The notes under the pieces were generated by a model. That model was given only the letters and a program-made list of their open reading frames with translations, did no database searches and was not told where the DNA came from. A program made the translations under genes and the position numbers. From Myxococcales bacterium (lineage in GTDB: Bacteria; Myxococcota_A; Bradymonadia; Bradymonadales; Bradymonadaceae), in the NCBI GenBank assembly GCA_007120615.1, contig SKNI01000109.1, forward strand, positions 1-12,602: DNA of 12,602 nucleotides, given 5' to 3'. Positions 1 to 7,361 of this stretch are shown one piece after another; positions within the stretch are counted from its first letter, which is position 1; each line of letters starts with the position of its first letter.

Positions 1-113
1 TCGATCTGAGCCTGCTCTCCACCCTGCGCCAACACCTGCGGCGCTATAAGAACAGCCACTGCTAGCAGCACCGCCATCAAAATCCACGACTTTTTGTCTC
101 TCTTCTGAAGCAT
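1..113 (-). CDS. N-terminal fragment of an exported protein (runs off the left edge)
   Basis: Only the first 37 codons are in the window. Reading the minus strand from the ATG at 113, the protein begins with a basic stretch (MLQKRDKKSW), then a hydrophobic core of about 18 residues (ILMAVLLAVAVLIAPQVL), then AQGGEQAQ. This is a typical Sec signal peptide, with a likely signal peptidase I cut after VLA. There is no lipobox cysteine, so the product is expected to be periplasmic or secreted. A strong ribosome-binding site (GAGGAGG at 124-118) lies 4 bases before the ATG and supports this start. It begins 46 bases after the stop of the prkA-like gene on the same strand, so co-transcription is plausible. 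The mature protein is outside the window and its function cannot be called. Confidence 0.75.
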   Translation of the reverse strand, partial: MLQKRDKKSWILMAVLLAVAVLIAPQVLAQGGEQAQI

Positions 114-159
114 CCGACCTCCTCACTTCCACTGACCCACTTACCTGACTAGCCTTGGG

Positions 160-2478
160 TTAATCTTTATACCGATTTGACAGCAAGAAGGCTACTGCCT
201 CACGAGCGCTCTCATCACAGTAGCCGTAGCGCTGCTTGAGATTGGTCAGGGTGGTCTCCACAGACTCCAACTCTCCCGATGAAAGATTCTCCTCATCGCC
301 CTCGAAGTAGGTCAACAGATTCTCTTCGATACGCTGAATTTGCTTTTGTCTCTCCGAGAAAAAGGCCTCCTGCAACGCCTCAAAGATGGTGGGAAAGATT
401 CGTCGGTAGTCCACCGCTTCCCCCGGATGGTCGATGGTATAGGCAGCGATCGATGAGATAAGGCTACGCCGGAAATCTTCCGGGTCTTCTTCGATATTGA
501 TGGTGTCCTCGATCTCTTCGAGAAACTCCAGATCGGGATCGACGTATTTTCCTGTGATCTTATTGTAGACCTTCTCGCCTTTTAGTGACTGGCTTACGTG
601 GTCCATATAACGGGAAAATAATTCTTCGTATTGATTCTCTTCGACCAGTCCCATGGCACTGCGAATCTCCAGATCGATCATATCGAGATAGCGCTCTCGG
701 ACCACGTCAATGAAATCTCCGTGACGGTGATAGGGGCCGTCGGGCTTCATCTGAAGAAAGGGAAAGACGCTGGGGTCTTTGACCAGGTCTTCGAGTTCTT
801 CAAATACCGCCAGCGGTGAGAGAGTGGGATATTTTTCATTCTGACTGGCGTTGAGGAGAATCATCTTCATCTCTCGGGGACTCGCCCCGTAACGCCCCTC
901 ATATTGAGCCGACCCTTCCCCTTCTTCCATCAGGTCGGGAATGATCGCCTTGAGCTCTCTGGCACGCTCCGGCCCGATATTCGACGGAACCTTACCCCGG
1001 GCATAGAGGTCGGCCTTCTCCAGGGGGGCGAGCTGGGCCACGATATCGCGAATCGAGGTGTCGTATTCGTTGGATTGAGGTCGCTTCAACCGAGTCAACA
1101 CCGCCCACAGGGCTGAGACGAACGTCGTATGTGGAGCAATTCGTTTGATGAAATTGATGCTCTTGATCTGCTCCCGATAGATCAGCTCCTCCACCGTATA
1201 GTCTAGCAAATAGGGAACCCGAACCAACTCCACTCGCCCTTTAAAGGAGGAGTAATCCGCGGTCTGTTTATAGGCGTCGAGATAGTCCTCATTAGCCGTC
1301 GCCATCAGAACTTCATCGAGGTGAAGGATTCGATTCTCCAGCGATACCCGACCTTTCTCACTGGTCGCCAGAAGGTATTTATTGAAGTCTGGATGCCGTT
1401 TGAAGAGATCATCGTATTCAATAAGTCCGCGGTTGGCGTCGACGAGATCACCGAACGGCTCAAAAATTGTCTGATTTTGAAGACTTACCGGCAGGGCCGA
1501 CAAACTTCGGTCGACGGTCAATTGTCGAAGCGATGCGTCAACCCTCATCTGAGGCTCCACGGTCACCGCCCCGGTGCGGTAGCGTCGGCTGATGAAGAAT
1601 CGCTCCACCTGAACATGGCGCATGACCTTGCGAAAATCCCCGCGATAGGCCGTCAAAAGGGCATCAAAGATCTGGCGATTGGTATGGCTCAGGTCTCCGC
1701 GCAGGATATAATCACTCAGCGTAAACGGCACCGACGGATCTTCGGTCTGATCGTCGGGTTCTTGCTCCAGGCGGGCCCGAGCATTATCGCTGTCGGTCTC
1801 TTCGCTGGGGATGATCAACTCCGAGATGCTCTCACGGAGCATTCGCTCCCGCTGTTCCGGTGGAATCAGCAGCAGTGGATGATCTTTGATATCGCTCGCG
1901 ATCTTGGCGTCGATATCCTCCTCATCGATGAAGGCGAAGGTGTCGAGTTCTTTGGTATCTCCCGCCCGCGCCCGGTACCCACCGAAACCGATCGAGGATC
2001 CCTGGGCCATTTTCTCGTTGGGAAAGACCCAGTTAAAACGGTAAAGCGCCCCCTCTTCGGTGGTCGAGTAGAACTCCAGAGCCCGCATAATCGTATCCAC
2101 CAGCGTGCTCTTGGCGCTGCCGTTGGGTCCGTGGAGCAGGATCAATTTATTAACCCGTCCCTCACGGACGAAATTATCGAGCAGTCGAAACACCCGCTCC
2201 TGAGCACGGGCCTGGCCGACCAGTCGATCGCGCCCCTTATCGAAAGGAGCGTCGAACAAACCGAAATGGGTCACCTCGCCCCACACCAGCGGCTTGGAGT
2301 CTCGTCCGAAATATAAGAAGCAGTCCCGCAGATATTGGACACTATTTCGCGCGTGACGGCGCGGATGGTGTGTAAAGGTGTCCATAAACTGAGGAAAACT
2401 CATGATCCGTCGATTTGCCTCGAAATCCTCTCGGACCTCGGACGCGACTTCGTCGAGAAGCTGGTGGCTATCGTTCAT
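160..2478 (-). CDS. prkA: PrkA-family AAA+ serine protein kinase
   Basis: A cytoplasmic PrkA/YeaG-type protein of 772 residues, longer than the roughly 640 residues usual for enterobacterial YeaG. The N-terminal AAA+ part has a clear Walker A loop, GPNGSAKST (about residues 117-125, K123), preceded by a hydrophobic strand (KLILLH). The family's second conserved block follows at about 350-400: RGLIEYDDLFKR, then a segment with TSEKGRVSLEN, then LDEVLMATANEDY. The C-terminal third is the helical PrkA kinase-type region, acidic near the end. PrkA proteins are ATP-binding stress or starvation regulators, described as Ser/Thr kinases in E. coli and as ATP-dependent proteases in Bacillus, so the biochemical activity here is open. 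The usual partners, YeaH (VWA) and SpoVR, are not in the window. It follows the DsbD-N-like lipoprotein gene by 56 bases on the same strand and precedes the exported-protein gene by 46 bases. The ribosome-binding site before 2478 is weak (ACGGAA). Family assignment is firm; partners and substrate are unknown. Confidence 0.93.
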   Translation of the reverse strand: MNDSHQLLDEVASEVREDFEANRRIMSFPQFMDTFTHHPRRHARNSVQYLRDCFLYFGRDSKPLVWGEVTHFGLFDAPFDKGRDRLVGQARAQERVFRLLDNFVREGRVNKLILLHGPNGSAKSTLVDTIMRALEFYSTTEEGALYRFNWVFPNEKMAQGSSIGFGGYRARAGDTKELDTFAFIDEEDIDAKIASDIKDHPLLLIPPEQRERMLRESISELIIPSEETDSDNARARLEQEPDDQTEDPSVPFTLSDYILRGDLSHTNRQIFDALLTAYRGDFRKVMRHVQVERFFISRRYRTGAVTVEPQMRVDASLRQLTVDRSLSALPVSLQNQTIFEPFGDLVDANRGLIEYDDLFKRHPDFNKYLLATSEKGRVSLENRILHLDEVLMATANEDYLDAYKQTADYSSFKGRVELVRVPYLLDYTVEELIYREQIKSINFIKRIAPHTTFVSALWAVLTRLKRPQSNEYDTSIRDIVAQLAPLEKADLYARGKVPSNIGPERARELKAIIPDLMEEGEGSAQYEGRYGASPREMKMILLNASQNEKYPTLSPLAVFEELEDLVKDPSVFPFLQMKPDGPYHRHGDFIDVVRERYLDMIDLEIRSAMGLVEENQYEELFSRYMDHVSQSLKGEKVYNKITGKYVDPDLEFLEEIEDTINIEEDPEDFRRSLISSIAAYTIDHPGEAVDYRRIFPTIFEALQEAFFSERQKQIQRIEENLLTYFEGDEENLSSGELESVETTLTNLKQRYGYCDESAREAVAFLLSNRYKD

Positions 2479-2534
2479 AGGTTCCGTATCCGCAGGTAGA
2501 GGAGATGGGGTTCAACTTTTTCTATCGTCTTGAT

Positions 2535-3044
2535 TTAGCGCGCGCGAACCATAAAGCTCAACGGCTCGTCTCGTAAAATATCGCAGCGATCGTCATTACA
2601 AACGCTGAAGTCCGCCCGAGCCGTCACTTCGTAATCCCCGGGCTCTCCGGCGGTAATCGTCACCGGGATCGTTGCCCGTTCGTCCTGAAGGTCCATGGCG
2701 TCAGACCCCAGTCGGGTGGCTCCATATTTCAGGGCGTCGACCTCGTCGAATTCGATCGCCCAGGGAAACTCCAGATTGATCTTCAAATCAGGTCCCGGCA
2801 CTAACTGTAGATGGACCTCCGCTTGATTTCCAACCTCGATATCAGCACCGTTGACGGTCATCGTGAATTGGTCCGAGCGATCACGGGCGTCGTCAAAGTC
2901 CGATGGTTGAGCTTCATCATCGGGCCTCTCTTCATCAATCTCTACGGCGGTTGCCTGATACTCATCTCGCTCGCATCCGACCATCAAGACCGATCCTGCC
3001 GCGATGAGCGCTATAAATAGAACAACCAGTCTGTCATCTGTCAT
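2535..3044 (-). CDS. lipoprotein with DsbD-N-like beta domain and Cys pair
   Basis: A 169-residue predicted lipoprotein. I chose the ATG at 3044 because it is preceded by AAGGA about 8 bases upstream and is followed directly by a signal sequence (MTDDRLVVLFIALIAAGS) ending at a lipobox, LMVGC, with Cys24 as the lipidated residue. The open frame continues upstream to 3410, but that extension would bury the signal peptide. Residues about 25-58 are an acidic linker. The rest is beta-rich and shows the pattern of the DsbD N-terminal ('disulphide bond corrector') family: PGPDLKINLEFPW, then a strand ending in FSVCNDDRCD with Cys149 and Cys154, then a final strand LSFMVRAR. Lone lipoproteins with a similar VC...C motif are, as I recall, common in Myxococcota; their function is not established. 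It lies upstream of prkA on the same strand and is probably co-transcribed with it. The domain call rests on motif resemblance, not on a search. Confidence 0.82.
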   Translation of the reverse strand: MTDDRLVVLFIALIAAGSVLMVGCERDEYQATAVEIDEERPDDEAQPSDFDDARDRSDQFTMTVNGADIEVGNQAEVHLQLVPGPDLKINLEFPWAIEFDEVDALKYGATRLGSDAMDLQDERATIPVTITAGEPGDYEVTARADFSVCNDDRCDILRDEPLSFMVRAR

Positions 3045-3291
3045 TTCAACCGTCCTTAAGTTTCGCAATTGCCGGCCACAAAAACCATGAATACCCCTGC
3101 GCCCCATATGGACTCCGGGGCAACCGGCTAACGAGGCACGATATTGTTGTATTCCGACGCATTTGGCAAACCGACCTTCACCGGTTTGACTGTCGTTTCG
3201 AGAGCCTGTTTCACGAAGATTGCCGCCGGCGGGTAGCCCTGTTAATGTGAGCACAATTACTCGGTCCGATCTTCCTGATGGTTTCAATTTG
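3045..3291. other. divergent intergenic region
   Basis: This 247-base gap separates the leftward lipoprotein/prkA genes from the rightward motor-associated block, so promoters for both directions should lie here. I can see only fragments: a TTGACT at 3187 on the plus strand without a convincing -10 at the right distance, and a TTGCCA on the minus strand with only weak AT-rich sequence after it. Both flanking frames stay open through part of the gap, but the extra codons precede clear signal peptides and do not look coding. There is no obvious operator palindrome or riboswitch-like structure. Confidence 0.4.
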
Positions 3292-3876
3292 ATGATGCAC
3301 AGCACCAAATTCGATTCGTCAACTTTTCGGGCGCTCTTTTTGTTGAGCATTTTCCTCGTTGGCGCCTGCACCTCAGATCCCACGGATCTCAGCGTTGAGG
3401 TCTGCGGCAACTTTGAGGTGCCCGACGAGGTCGACGCACTTCGGATAACTCTGTTGGACGCCGAGCGAAACCAACTTCGGGCCAGCGTCCTTCCACTTCT
3501 GGAATGTCCCGCTGACCGAATCCGGCCCCTTCCTCAGCGCACCACCTTTCGGGACGTCAATCCGAACACCGAACTCGTTCTTATCGCCGCCCTCCATGAC
3601 CAGGTTGTCATCGCTCGTACGGAGCGTCGCATCGAGGAATTGGGTGAGGTTCGGATCAACCTTAGCACTTCCTGTCGAGGGAGCCAGTGTACGCTGGGCC
3701 AAGCCTGTGTCGGAGGTACATGTGTCTGGACTCCCACCGGTTCCGATGTCAATTGCTCCGGCTCTCCCCTCGACGAGTCTGACGCCGGCATCTCGGATGT
3801 CGGAGTCCCGAGCGACGCCGGCGAAGGCGAGCAAACAGCTCCTCCGCCACGGTATTGCCCTGCGGATGAAACGTAA
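3292..3876 (+). CDS. Cys-rich predicted lipoprotein, first gene of the rightward block
   Basis: A 194-residue predicted lipoprotein. The signal sequence (FRALFLLSIFLVGAC) ends in a textbook lipobox, LVGAC, with Cys26. The start is placed at the tandem ATG-ATG at 3292/3295. No strong ribosome-binding site is visible, and GTG (3247) or TTG (3220) starts further upstream remain possible. After the lipid anchor comes a region of about 110 residues with alternating strands (for example LRITLLD, VVIARTERR and VRINLST), which looks like a beta-sandwich. A short cysteine-rich motif follows, CRGSQCTLGQACVGGTCVW, of the EGF-like/knot style common in Myxococcota surface proteins. The tail is a Ser/Asp/Ala/Gly linker (DESDAGISDVGVPSDAG). 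The last 11 bases overlap the possible start of the VWA lipoprotein gene, suggesting translational coupling and a shared function at the outer membrane. I do not recognise a named family. Confidence 0.82.
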   Translation: MMHSTKFDSSTFRALFLLSIFLVGACTSDPTDLSVEVCGNFEVPDEVDALRITLLDAERNQLRASVLPLLECPADRIRPLPQRTTFRDVNPNTELVLIAALHDQVVIARTERRIEELGEVRINLSTSCRGSQCTLGQACVGGTCVWTPTGSDVNCSGSPLDESDAGISDVGVPSDAGEGEQTAPPPRYCPADET

Positions 3877-5920
3877 CTCTTCTTTCGACGATATGTTCGC
3901 CATGAGCCCACAGTCTCGGACAGCCACCAGCCCCTCACGCCGGCTGCTTTTTTTGATGATCGCCGCCGCGGTGTCCTCGATGGGTATCGCCATCGGGTGT
4001 TCCGATACCAATTTATACAGCCCCACCCACGAGTTGCGCCAAAATGATCGTGTGGGCGTCACCGGGCGGGTATGCAGCGAAGATCCTGTGGCGGCTCGTT
4101 TTCCCCTGCGTATCATCCTGGTTGTCGATGAGTCCAACGGTCCTCTCTACTCCTCCTATGACTCGGCCAGTCAACGAATTCAGGTGCTTCGGGACTTCGT
4201 CCAGACTGCCACGGCCACCCGAGAAAATGAGATCGCGGTGATCGGATATGGTGGTGTCGCCCGAAAGATCGCTCCTGAAACCGACAGCTTCACCAGAAAC
4301 CCCGGCGATCTCAACAATGCCCTGACCCAATTACAAAACCCCGTGGGATGCTTCGCTGAAGGTCAATGTCGAAATCTACGGGGCGCTGTACAACTGGCCC
4401 GTACGCTCATTGAAGATGACATCGCCCAGACCCCCAGAGGGTTGCGAACGATTACGCAATACACGGTCATCCACCTGCACTCCGGGGCCCCTTCTCCGCT
4501 GGCCGACGGCGCCGATTGTTGCGCCGACGGAGACATCCAATGCCAGGATGAGCAACAGGGTCCTTCCTATGAATGCGAGGCCCAGCTGGCGGGAGATGGC
4601 GTCTCCGAATTACGCCAGGCCATCGCCAACCGGGGCGCATCGGGACTTCGATATCACACCATCCACTGGGCCGCGGAAGCCCCCGACGAAGACGGCGATG
4701 ATCTCGATGACTCGATTCAGCCCATTCTTGAGAGTATGGCCTTTAATGGTCGCGGCTCTTTCCAGCGGTTCAACGTGGTCGACAACTTTACCCTGGCATC
4801 GGTCAACCTTCTCGGTGCCCGAGTTGCCTACCATGCCCGGATGGTCATCGCCTCCAATATGAATGTCCTCCCCGGCCCTGACGGCCCGGTGGTCGACTCC
4901 GACAGTGACGGGCTCCCCGATCATATCGAAGAGGAGTTGGGCACCTCCCCGACCAACCCGGACACCTCCGGCGATGGAATCACGGATCTGGTCAAACTCC
5001 TCGCCGGGTTTGATCCCCAGGCCTACGAGCCATTCGTAGGCTGTGAGAACCTGCCCGAACAAGACCTCGATTCGACCTCCGACGGCCTCACCGATTGCGA
5101 CAACCGGGTCCTGGGCACCGACCCTTCGCTCATCGATAGCTCCGGCGACGGCATGCCCGATGTTATGGAGGTCCGTTTTGGTACCAACTTTCTGCGCCGC
5201 GATGCTCATCTGGATTATGACGGCGACGGAGTTTCCAACGGCGATGAGATCCGTCAGCACACCGACCCTCGAAGCGTCGATAATGACCAGCACCTCACCT
5301 ATGGTTATCGTTATCACATCGAGGATGAAGGATTTGTTCGCGATCTGCGCGCCGAGCGGCTTCGCGATCTCACCGGCGTTGATATCGTCAATATAAGTGG
5401 TGGAAGTACTGCCGGGGTGGGCACGGTCTTCTATGATCCCTCGGATCAGACTCTGGCCTGGAGGGACGCTTCGGACAGCAACCCGGGACCACCCGTCAAA
5501 ATCGATGAAGATCAGCCCCTGCTTCTGGCCTCCAGCTCCTGGTCCCCGGAGCAAGGAGAGGACGGCCGATTCATCGAGGTGGAGCTCGAAGCACAAGACC
5601 TCCCCGAGGAGCGAGTCAACGAAACGGTCCGCGTCGTCTTTCGTGATCGGCAATGTCTTCGCTATACCATTCGAAATATCAAGCTGATGGAGACCCTGGA
5701 ACTCGACGACGGAACCGCTGCCGGAACCAATCGAATTCTCCTCTTTTTCAGCCAGGCTCCCGACGGCCGTCTCGATGTCCCCGGTCCTTTTCGTATCGCT
5801 TCGATTCCGATTCGCTATACTGCCGAGGAACGATCGCCGTCCGCTGCATTGATCGAAGTTGCTGATGAGCAATTCGTTCGCCCCCGGCTGTTCAACGCGC
5901 CCTGGGAGCTGTCAGAATAG
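3866..5920 (+). CDS. VWA-like lipoprotein with calcium-binding TSP3-type repeats (CglD/CglB-like adhesin candidate)
   Basis: A 684-residue predicted surface or outer-membrane lipoprotein. Residues 25-44 are a signal segment ending at IAIGC (Cys45). A von Willebrand A-like domain spans about 81-330. It opens with the strand LRIILVVDES, carrying a MIDAS-like D88-x-S90 whose next positions are N-G rather than x-S, and includes the strand NEIAVIGYGG and a Cys-rich insertion (DCCADGDIQC). About 344-470 hold several aspartate-rich repeats of thrombospondin-type-3 style (DSDSDGLPD, DTSGDGITD, DSTSDGLTD, DSSGDGMPD and DYDGDGVSNGDE), expected to bind calcium. The C-terminal 200 residues are beta-rich and unassigned. 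The ATG at 3866 overlaps the stop of the previous gene by 11 bases, but its n-region would be long. ATG at 3902 gives a more usual signal peptide; neither has a clear ribosome-binding site. As I recall, VWA and calcium repeats also occur in Myxococcus gliding lipoproteins of the Cgl group; the link is inference. Confidence 0.85.
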   Translation: MKRNSSFDDMFAMSPQSRTATSPSRRLLFLMIAAAVSSMGIAIGCSDTNLYSPTHELRQNDRVGVTGRVCSEDPVAARFPLRIILVVDESNGPLYSSYDSASQRIQVLRDFVQTATATRENEIAVIGYGGVARKIAPETDSFTRNPGDLNNALTQLQNPVGCFAEGQCRNLRGAVQLARTLIEDDIAQTPRGLRTITQYTVIHLHSGAPSPLADGADCCADGDIQCQDEQQGPSYECEAQLAGDGVSELRQAIANRGASGLRYHTIHWAAEAPDEDGDDLDDSIQPILESMAFNGRGSFQRFNVVDNFTLASVNLLGARVAYHARMVIASNMNVLPGPDGPVVDSDSDGLPDHIEEELGTSPTNPDTSGDGITDLVKLLAGFDPQAYEPFVGCENLPEQDLDSTSDGLTDCDNRVLGTDPSLIDSSGDGMPDVMEVRFGTNFLRRDAHLDYDGDGVSNGDEIRQHTDPRSVDNDQHLTYGYRYHIEDEGFVRDLRAERLRDLTGVDIVNISGGSTAGVGTVFYDPSDQTLAWRDASDSNPGPPVKIDEDQPLLLASSSWSPEQGEDGRFIEVELEAQDLPEERVNETVRVVFRDRQCLRYTIRNIKLMETLELDDGTAAGTNRILLFFSQAPDGRLDVPGPFRIASIPIRYTAEERSPSAALIEVADEQFVRPRLFNAPWELSE

Positions 5921-5955
5921 TGCAATAAATTACATTATCTTTTTTCCCCGTAAAT

Positions 5956-5973
5956 GATAGGGTAGCGCCTATC
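5956..5973. repeat. small inverted repeat in the AT-rich gap upstream of the motor genes
   Basis: GATAGG (5956-5961) and CCTATC (5968-5973) form a perfect 6-base inverted repeat around a 6-base loop. It sits in the 86-base gap (5921-6006) between the VWA lipoprotein and the TolQ-type gene. The gap is much more AT-rich than its surroundings and has a run of seven T at about 5939-5945, before the repeat. The T run lies on the wrong side for a plus-strand intrinsic terminator, so this looks more like a promoter or operator region for the motor genes. A TATAGA at 5976-5981 could be a -10 box, but no good -35 is visible. Role unproven. Confidence 0.3.
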
Positions 5974-6006
5974 TGTATAGACTCCTTAGTCCGTGACGAG
6001 ATCATC

Positions 6007-6735
6007 ATGAACGCAATAACCTCCGCTATCTTTTCTTGCCCCGTCTGGGTGATGGCTGACGCCGGTGTTGGAGAAGTCCTCAAAGAATATCTCGATGCCG
6101 GGGGCTGGATGATGTACGTCATCCTCAGCGTGTCCGCCATCGGGGTCACCCTCTTTTTGCTGAGGATGTTTGACCTCTATGTGGGGTATCGCCTCAACGC
6201 CCGGGCATTTACCAGACGAATCGTCGATTATATCGAGCATCGCCGATTTCGCGAAGCCCTGGACGGCTGCGAGATATCCACTCGTCATCCCCTGGTTTTC
6301 ATTATGAAAGCCGGTCTGCTTCGCAGCAACCAGCGCCCCCGTGATATTGAGCGAGCCATGGAGAAGGAGATGTTCTCTTCGTTACCGGGGCTCCAAAAGC
6401 GAGTGGATCTGATGGCAGTCCTGGCCAACACCGCCACTCTCCTCGGCCTTTTGGGAACCATCTTCGGACTGATCGCGGCGTTCTCCTCGGTGGCGGCAGC
6501 CTCCGCTGTGGAACGACAGGAAGCCCTGGCGGCCGGTATCTCGCAGGCGATGTACACCACCGCGTTCGGTATCTCCGTTGCGGTTCCTCTGTTGATCTTC
6601 CACCACATCCTGGCCAAGCGGGTAGAGCGAATTGTGATCGAGGCCGAAGGCGGCGCCACGGCGTTGATCGTCGCGCTCACCGGTGTCGCTCACGAAGAGG
6701 CAGCACAGGGAGAAGACGGGCAACTCGACCCCTGA
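6007..6735 (+). CDS. MotA/TolQ/ExbB-family proton channel protein (AglR-like)
   Basis: A 242-residue inner-membrane protein with the three-helix TolQ/ExbB plan: TM1 about 34-53 (WMMYVILSVSAIGVTLFLLR), a cytoplasmic loop of about 80 residues, TM2 about 136-164 and TM3 about 182-202. TM2 carries the family signature ATLLGLLGTIFGLIAAF. T151, and T184/T185 in TM3 (MYTTAFGISVAVPLL), match the threonines that line the proton path in ExbB, TolQ and MotA. It would form the pentameric stator with the two downstream TolR/ExbD-type proteins, using proton motive force to drive the transducer encoded further along. Length is normal for the family. The order (one TolQ, two TolR, large TonB-like protein) resembles Myxococcus aglRQS plus Glt transducers. 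The start at 6007 has only a weak GACGAG-type ribosome-binding site; an internal ATG at 6052 would still keep TM1. Family is certain; orthology to AglR is inference. Confidence 0.93.
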   Translation: MNAITSAIFSCPVWVMADAGVGEVLKEYLDAGGWMMYVILSVSAIGVTLFLLRMFDLYVGYRLNARAFTRRIVDYIEHRRFREALDGCEISTRHPLVFIMKAGLLRSNQRPRDIERAMEKEMFSSLPGLQKRVDLMAVLANTATLLGLLGTIFGLIAAFSSVAAASAVERQEALAAGISQAMYTTAFGISVAVPLLIFHHILAKRVERIVIEAEGGATALIVALTGVAHEEAAQGEDGQLDP

Positions 6736-6782
6736 GCCCTGGGACCTCTTTCTTCTAATTCTTTCATCTCGACGAGAACTAC

Positions 6783-7349
6783 GTGTTTGGAAAGAAACGA
6801 CGATTTCATTCAAGCAGCGAGCCCGATGACCTCAACGTCATCCCGGTTATGAACCTCTTTATGGTTCTTATCCCCTTTCTGCTACTGGGTGCCGCTTTTT
6901 ATCAAGTGGGAGTCATCCCGACCTCCACCGCGACCCATGACCCGTCGGCTTCCGACATCCCGGAAACACCGACCACCGTGGCTGCCAATCTTGTCATCGA
7001 ACCCGACGCGATCACCGTGACCTTTGCCAGCACCAGCCTGTCCGAGGAAGAACTCGCCGAGATCGCCGGACGTTTTCCCCACGAATCAGGAGAGGACTTT
7101 AACCTCGAGGGGCTCCAGCGGCATCTTCGCGACATCAAAGAGAAATACCCCCAGAGTACGACCATGACCGTCCTTCCCCACGACGGGCTGGATTACCAGT
7201 CCCTGGTGGAGGTCCTTGATGCATGCCGAGAATACCCCGTGGACCCCGAGAACCCGGAGGCCGGTCATGAGGAACTCTTCCCGGTTACGGTCTTCTCTAA
7301 ATTACTCCGCGCCGAAGTGGAAGTAGCCGATACCCCTGATGAGAACTGA
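6783..7349 (+). CDS. ExbD/TolR-family protein with Asn at the proton-carrier site
   Basis: A 188-residue bitopic inner-membrane protein. The start is GTG at 6783; the next in-frame ATG (6846) would remove the cytoplasmic N-terminus and cut into the helix. A basic N-terminus (FGKKRRF) leads to one helix, DLNVIPVMNLFMVLIPFLLL (residues 16-35), and then a periplasmic domain of about 145 residues. The C-terminal half has the ExbD/TolR fold signature: strand TTMTVLPHDGLDYQSLVEVLDACR, then LFPVTVFSK. In ExbD, TolR, AglQ and AglS the motif reads P-x-x-D at the start of the helix, and that Asp carries the proton. Here the equivalent position is Asn24 (PVMN). The protein may therefore be a structural or regulatory partner of the second ExbD-type protein, which keeps its Asp. 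It lies 47 bases after the TolQ-type gene and 12 before the next. The family is clear; the inactive-site reading is inference. Confidence 0.9.
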   Translation: MFGKKRRFHSSSEPDDLNVIPVMNLFMVLIPFLLLGAAFYQVGVIPTSTATHDPSASDIPETPTTVAANLVIEPDAITVTFASTSLSEEELAEIAGRFPHESGEDFNLEGLQRHLRDIKEKYPQSTTMTVLPHDGLDYQSLVEVLDACREYPVDPENPEAGHEELFPVTVFSKLLRAEVEVADTPDEN

Positions 7350-7361
7350 CGGAAATCGACC

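Noticed and set aside
1321..2316. 331-codon open frame on the plus strand inside the prkA gene
   Set aside because: It is fully antisense to a clear PrkA protein, has no recognisable domain or ribosome-binding site, and is a frame shadow of a GC-rich gene.
3187..3215. Sigma-70-type promoter at TTGACT
   Set aside because: No acceptable -10 hexamer lies 16-18 bases downstream.
3045..3410. 122-codon N-terminal extension of the DsbD-N-like lipoprotein
   Set aside because: The extension lies upstream of a good ribosome-binding site, ATG, signal peptide and lipobox, overlaps the divergent lipoprotein gene, and has no protein-like features.
3373..4137. 254-codon minus-strand frame across the junction of the two rightward lipoprotein genes
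   Set aside because: It is antisense to two overlapping genes with clear lipoprotein signals; no start signal or domain is visible.
4610..5872. 420-codon open frame on the minus strand inside the VWA lipoprotein gene
   Set aside because: It is antisense to a protein with a signal peptide, VWA domain and calcium repeats. Its Gly/Val/Ile/Asp-rich translation mirrors the repeats and shows no domain of its own.
5921..5973. Intrinsic terminator after the VWA lipoprotein gene
   Set aside because: The T run precedes the small inverted repeat, and no GC-rich stem lies just before the T run.
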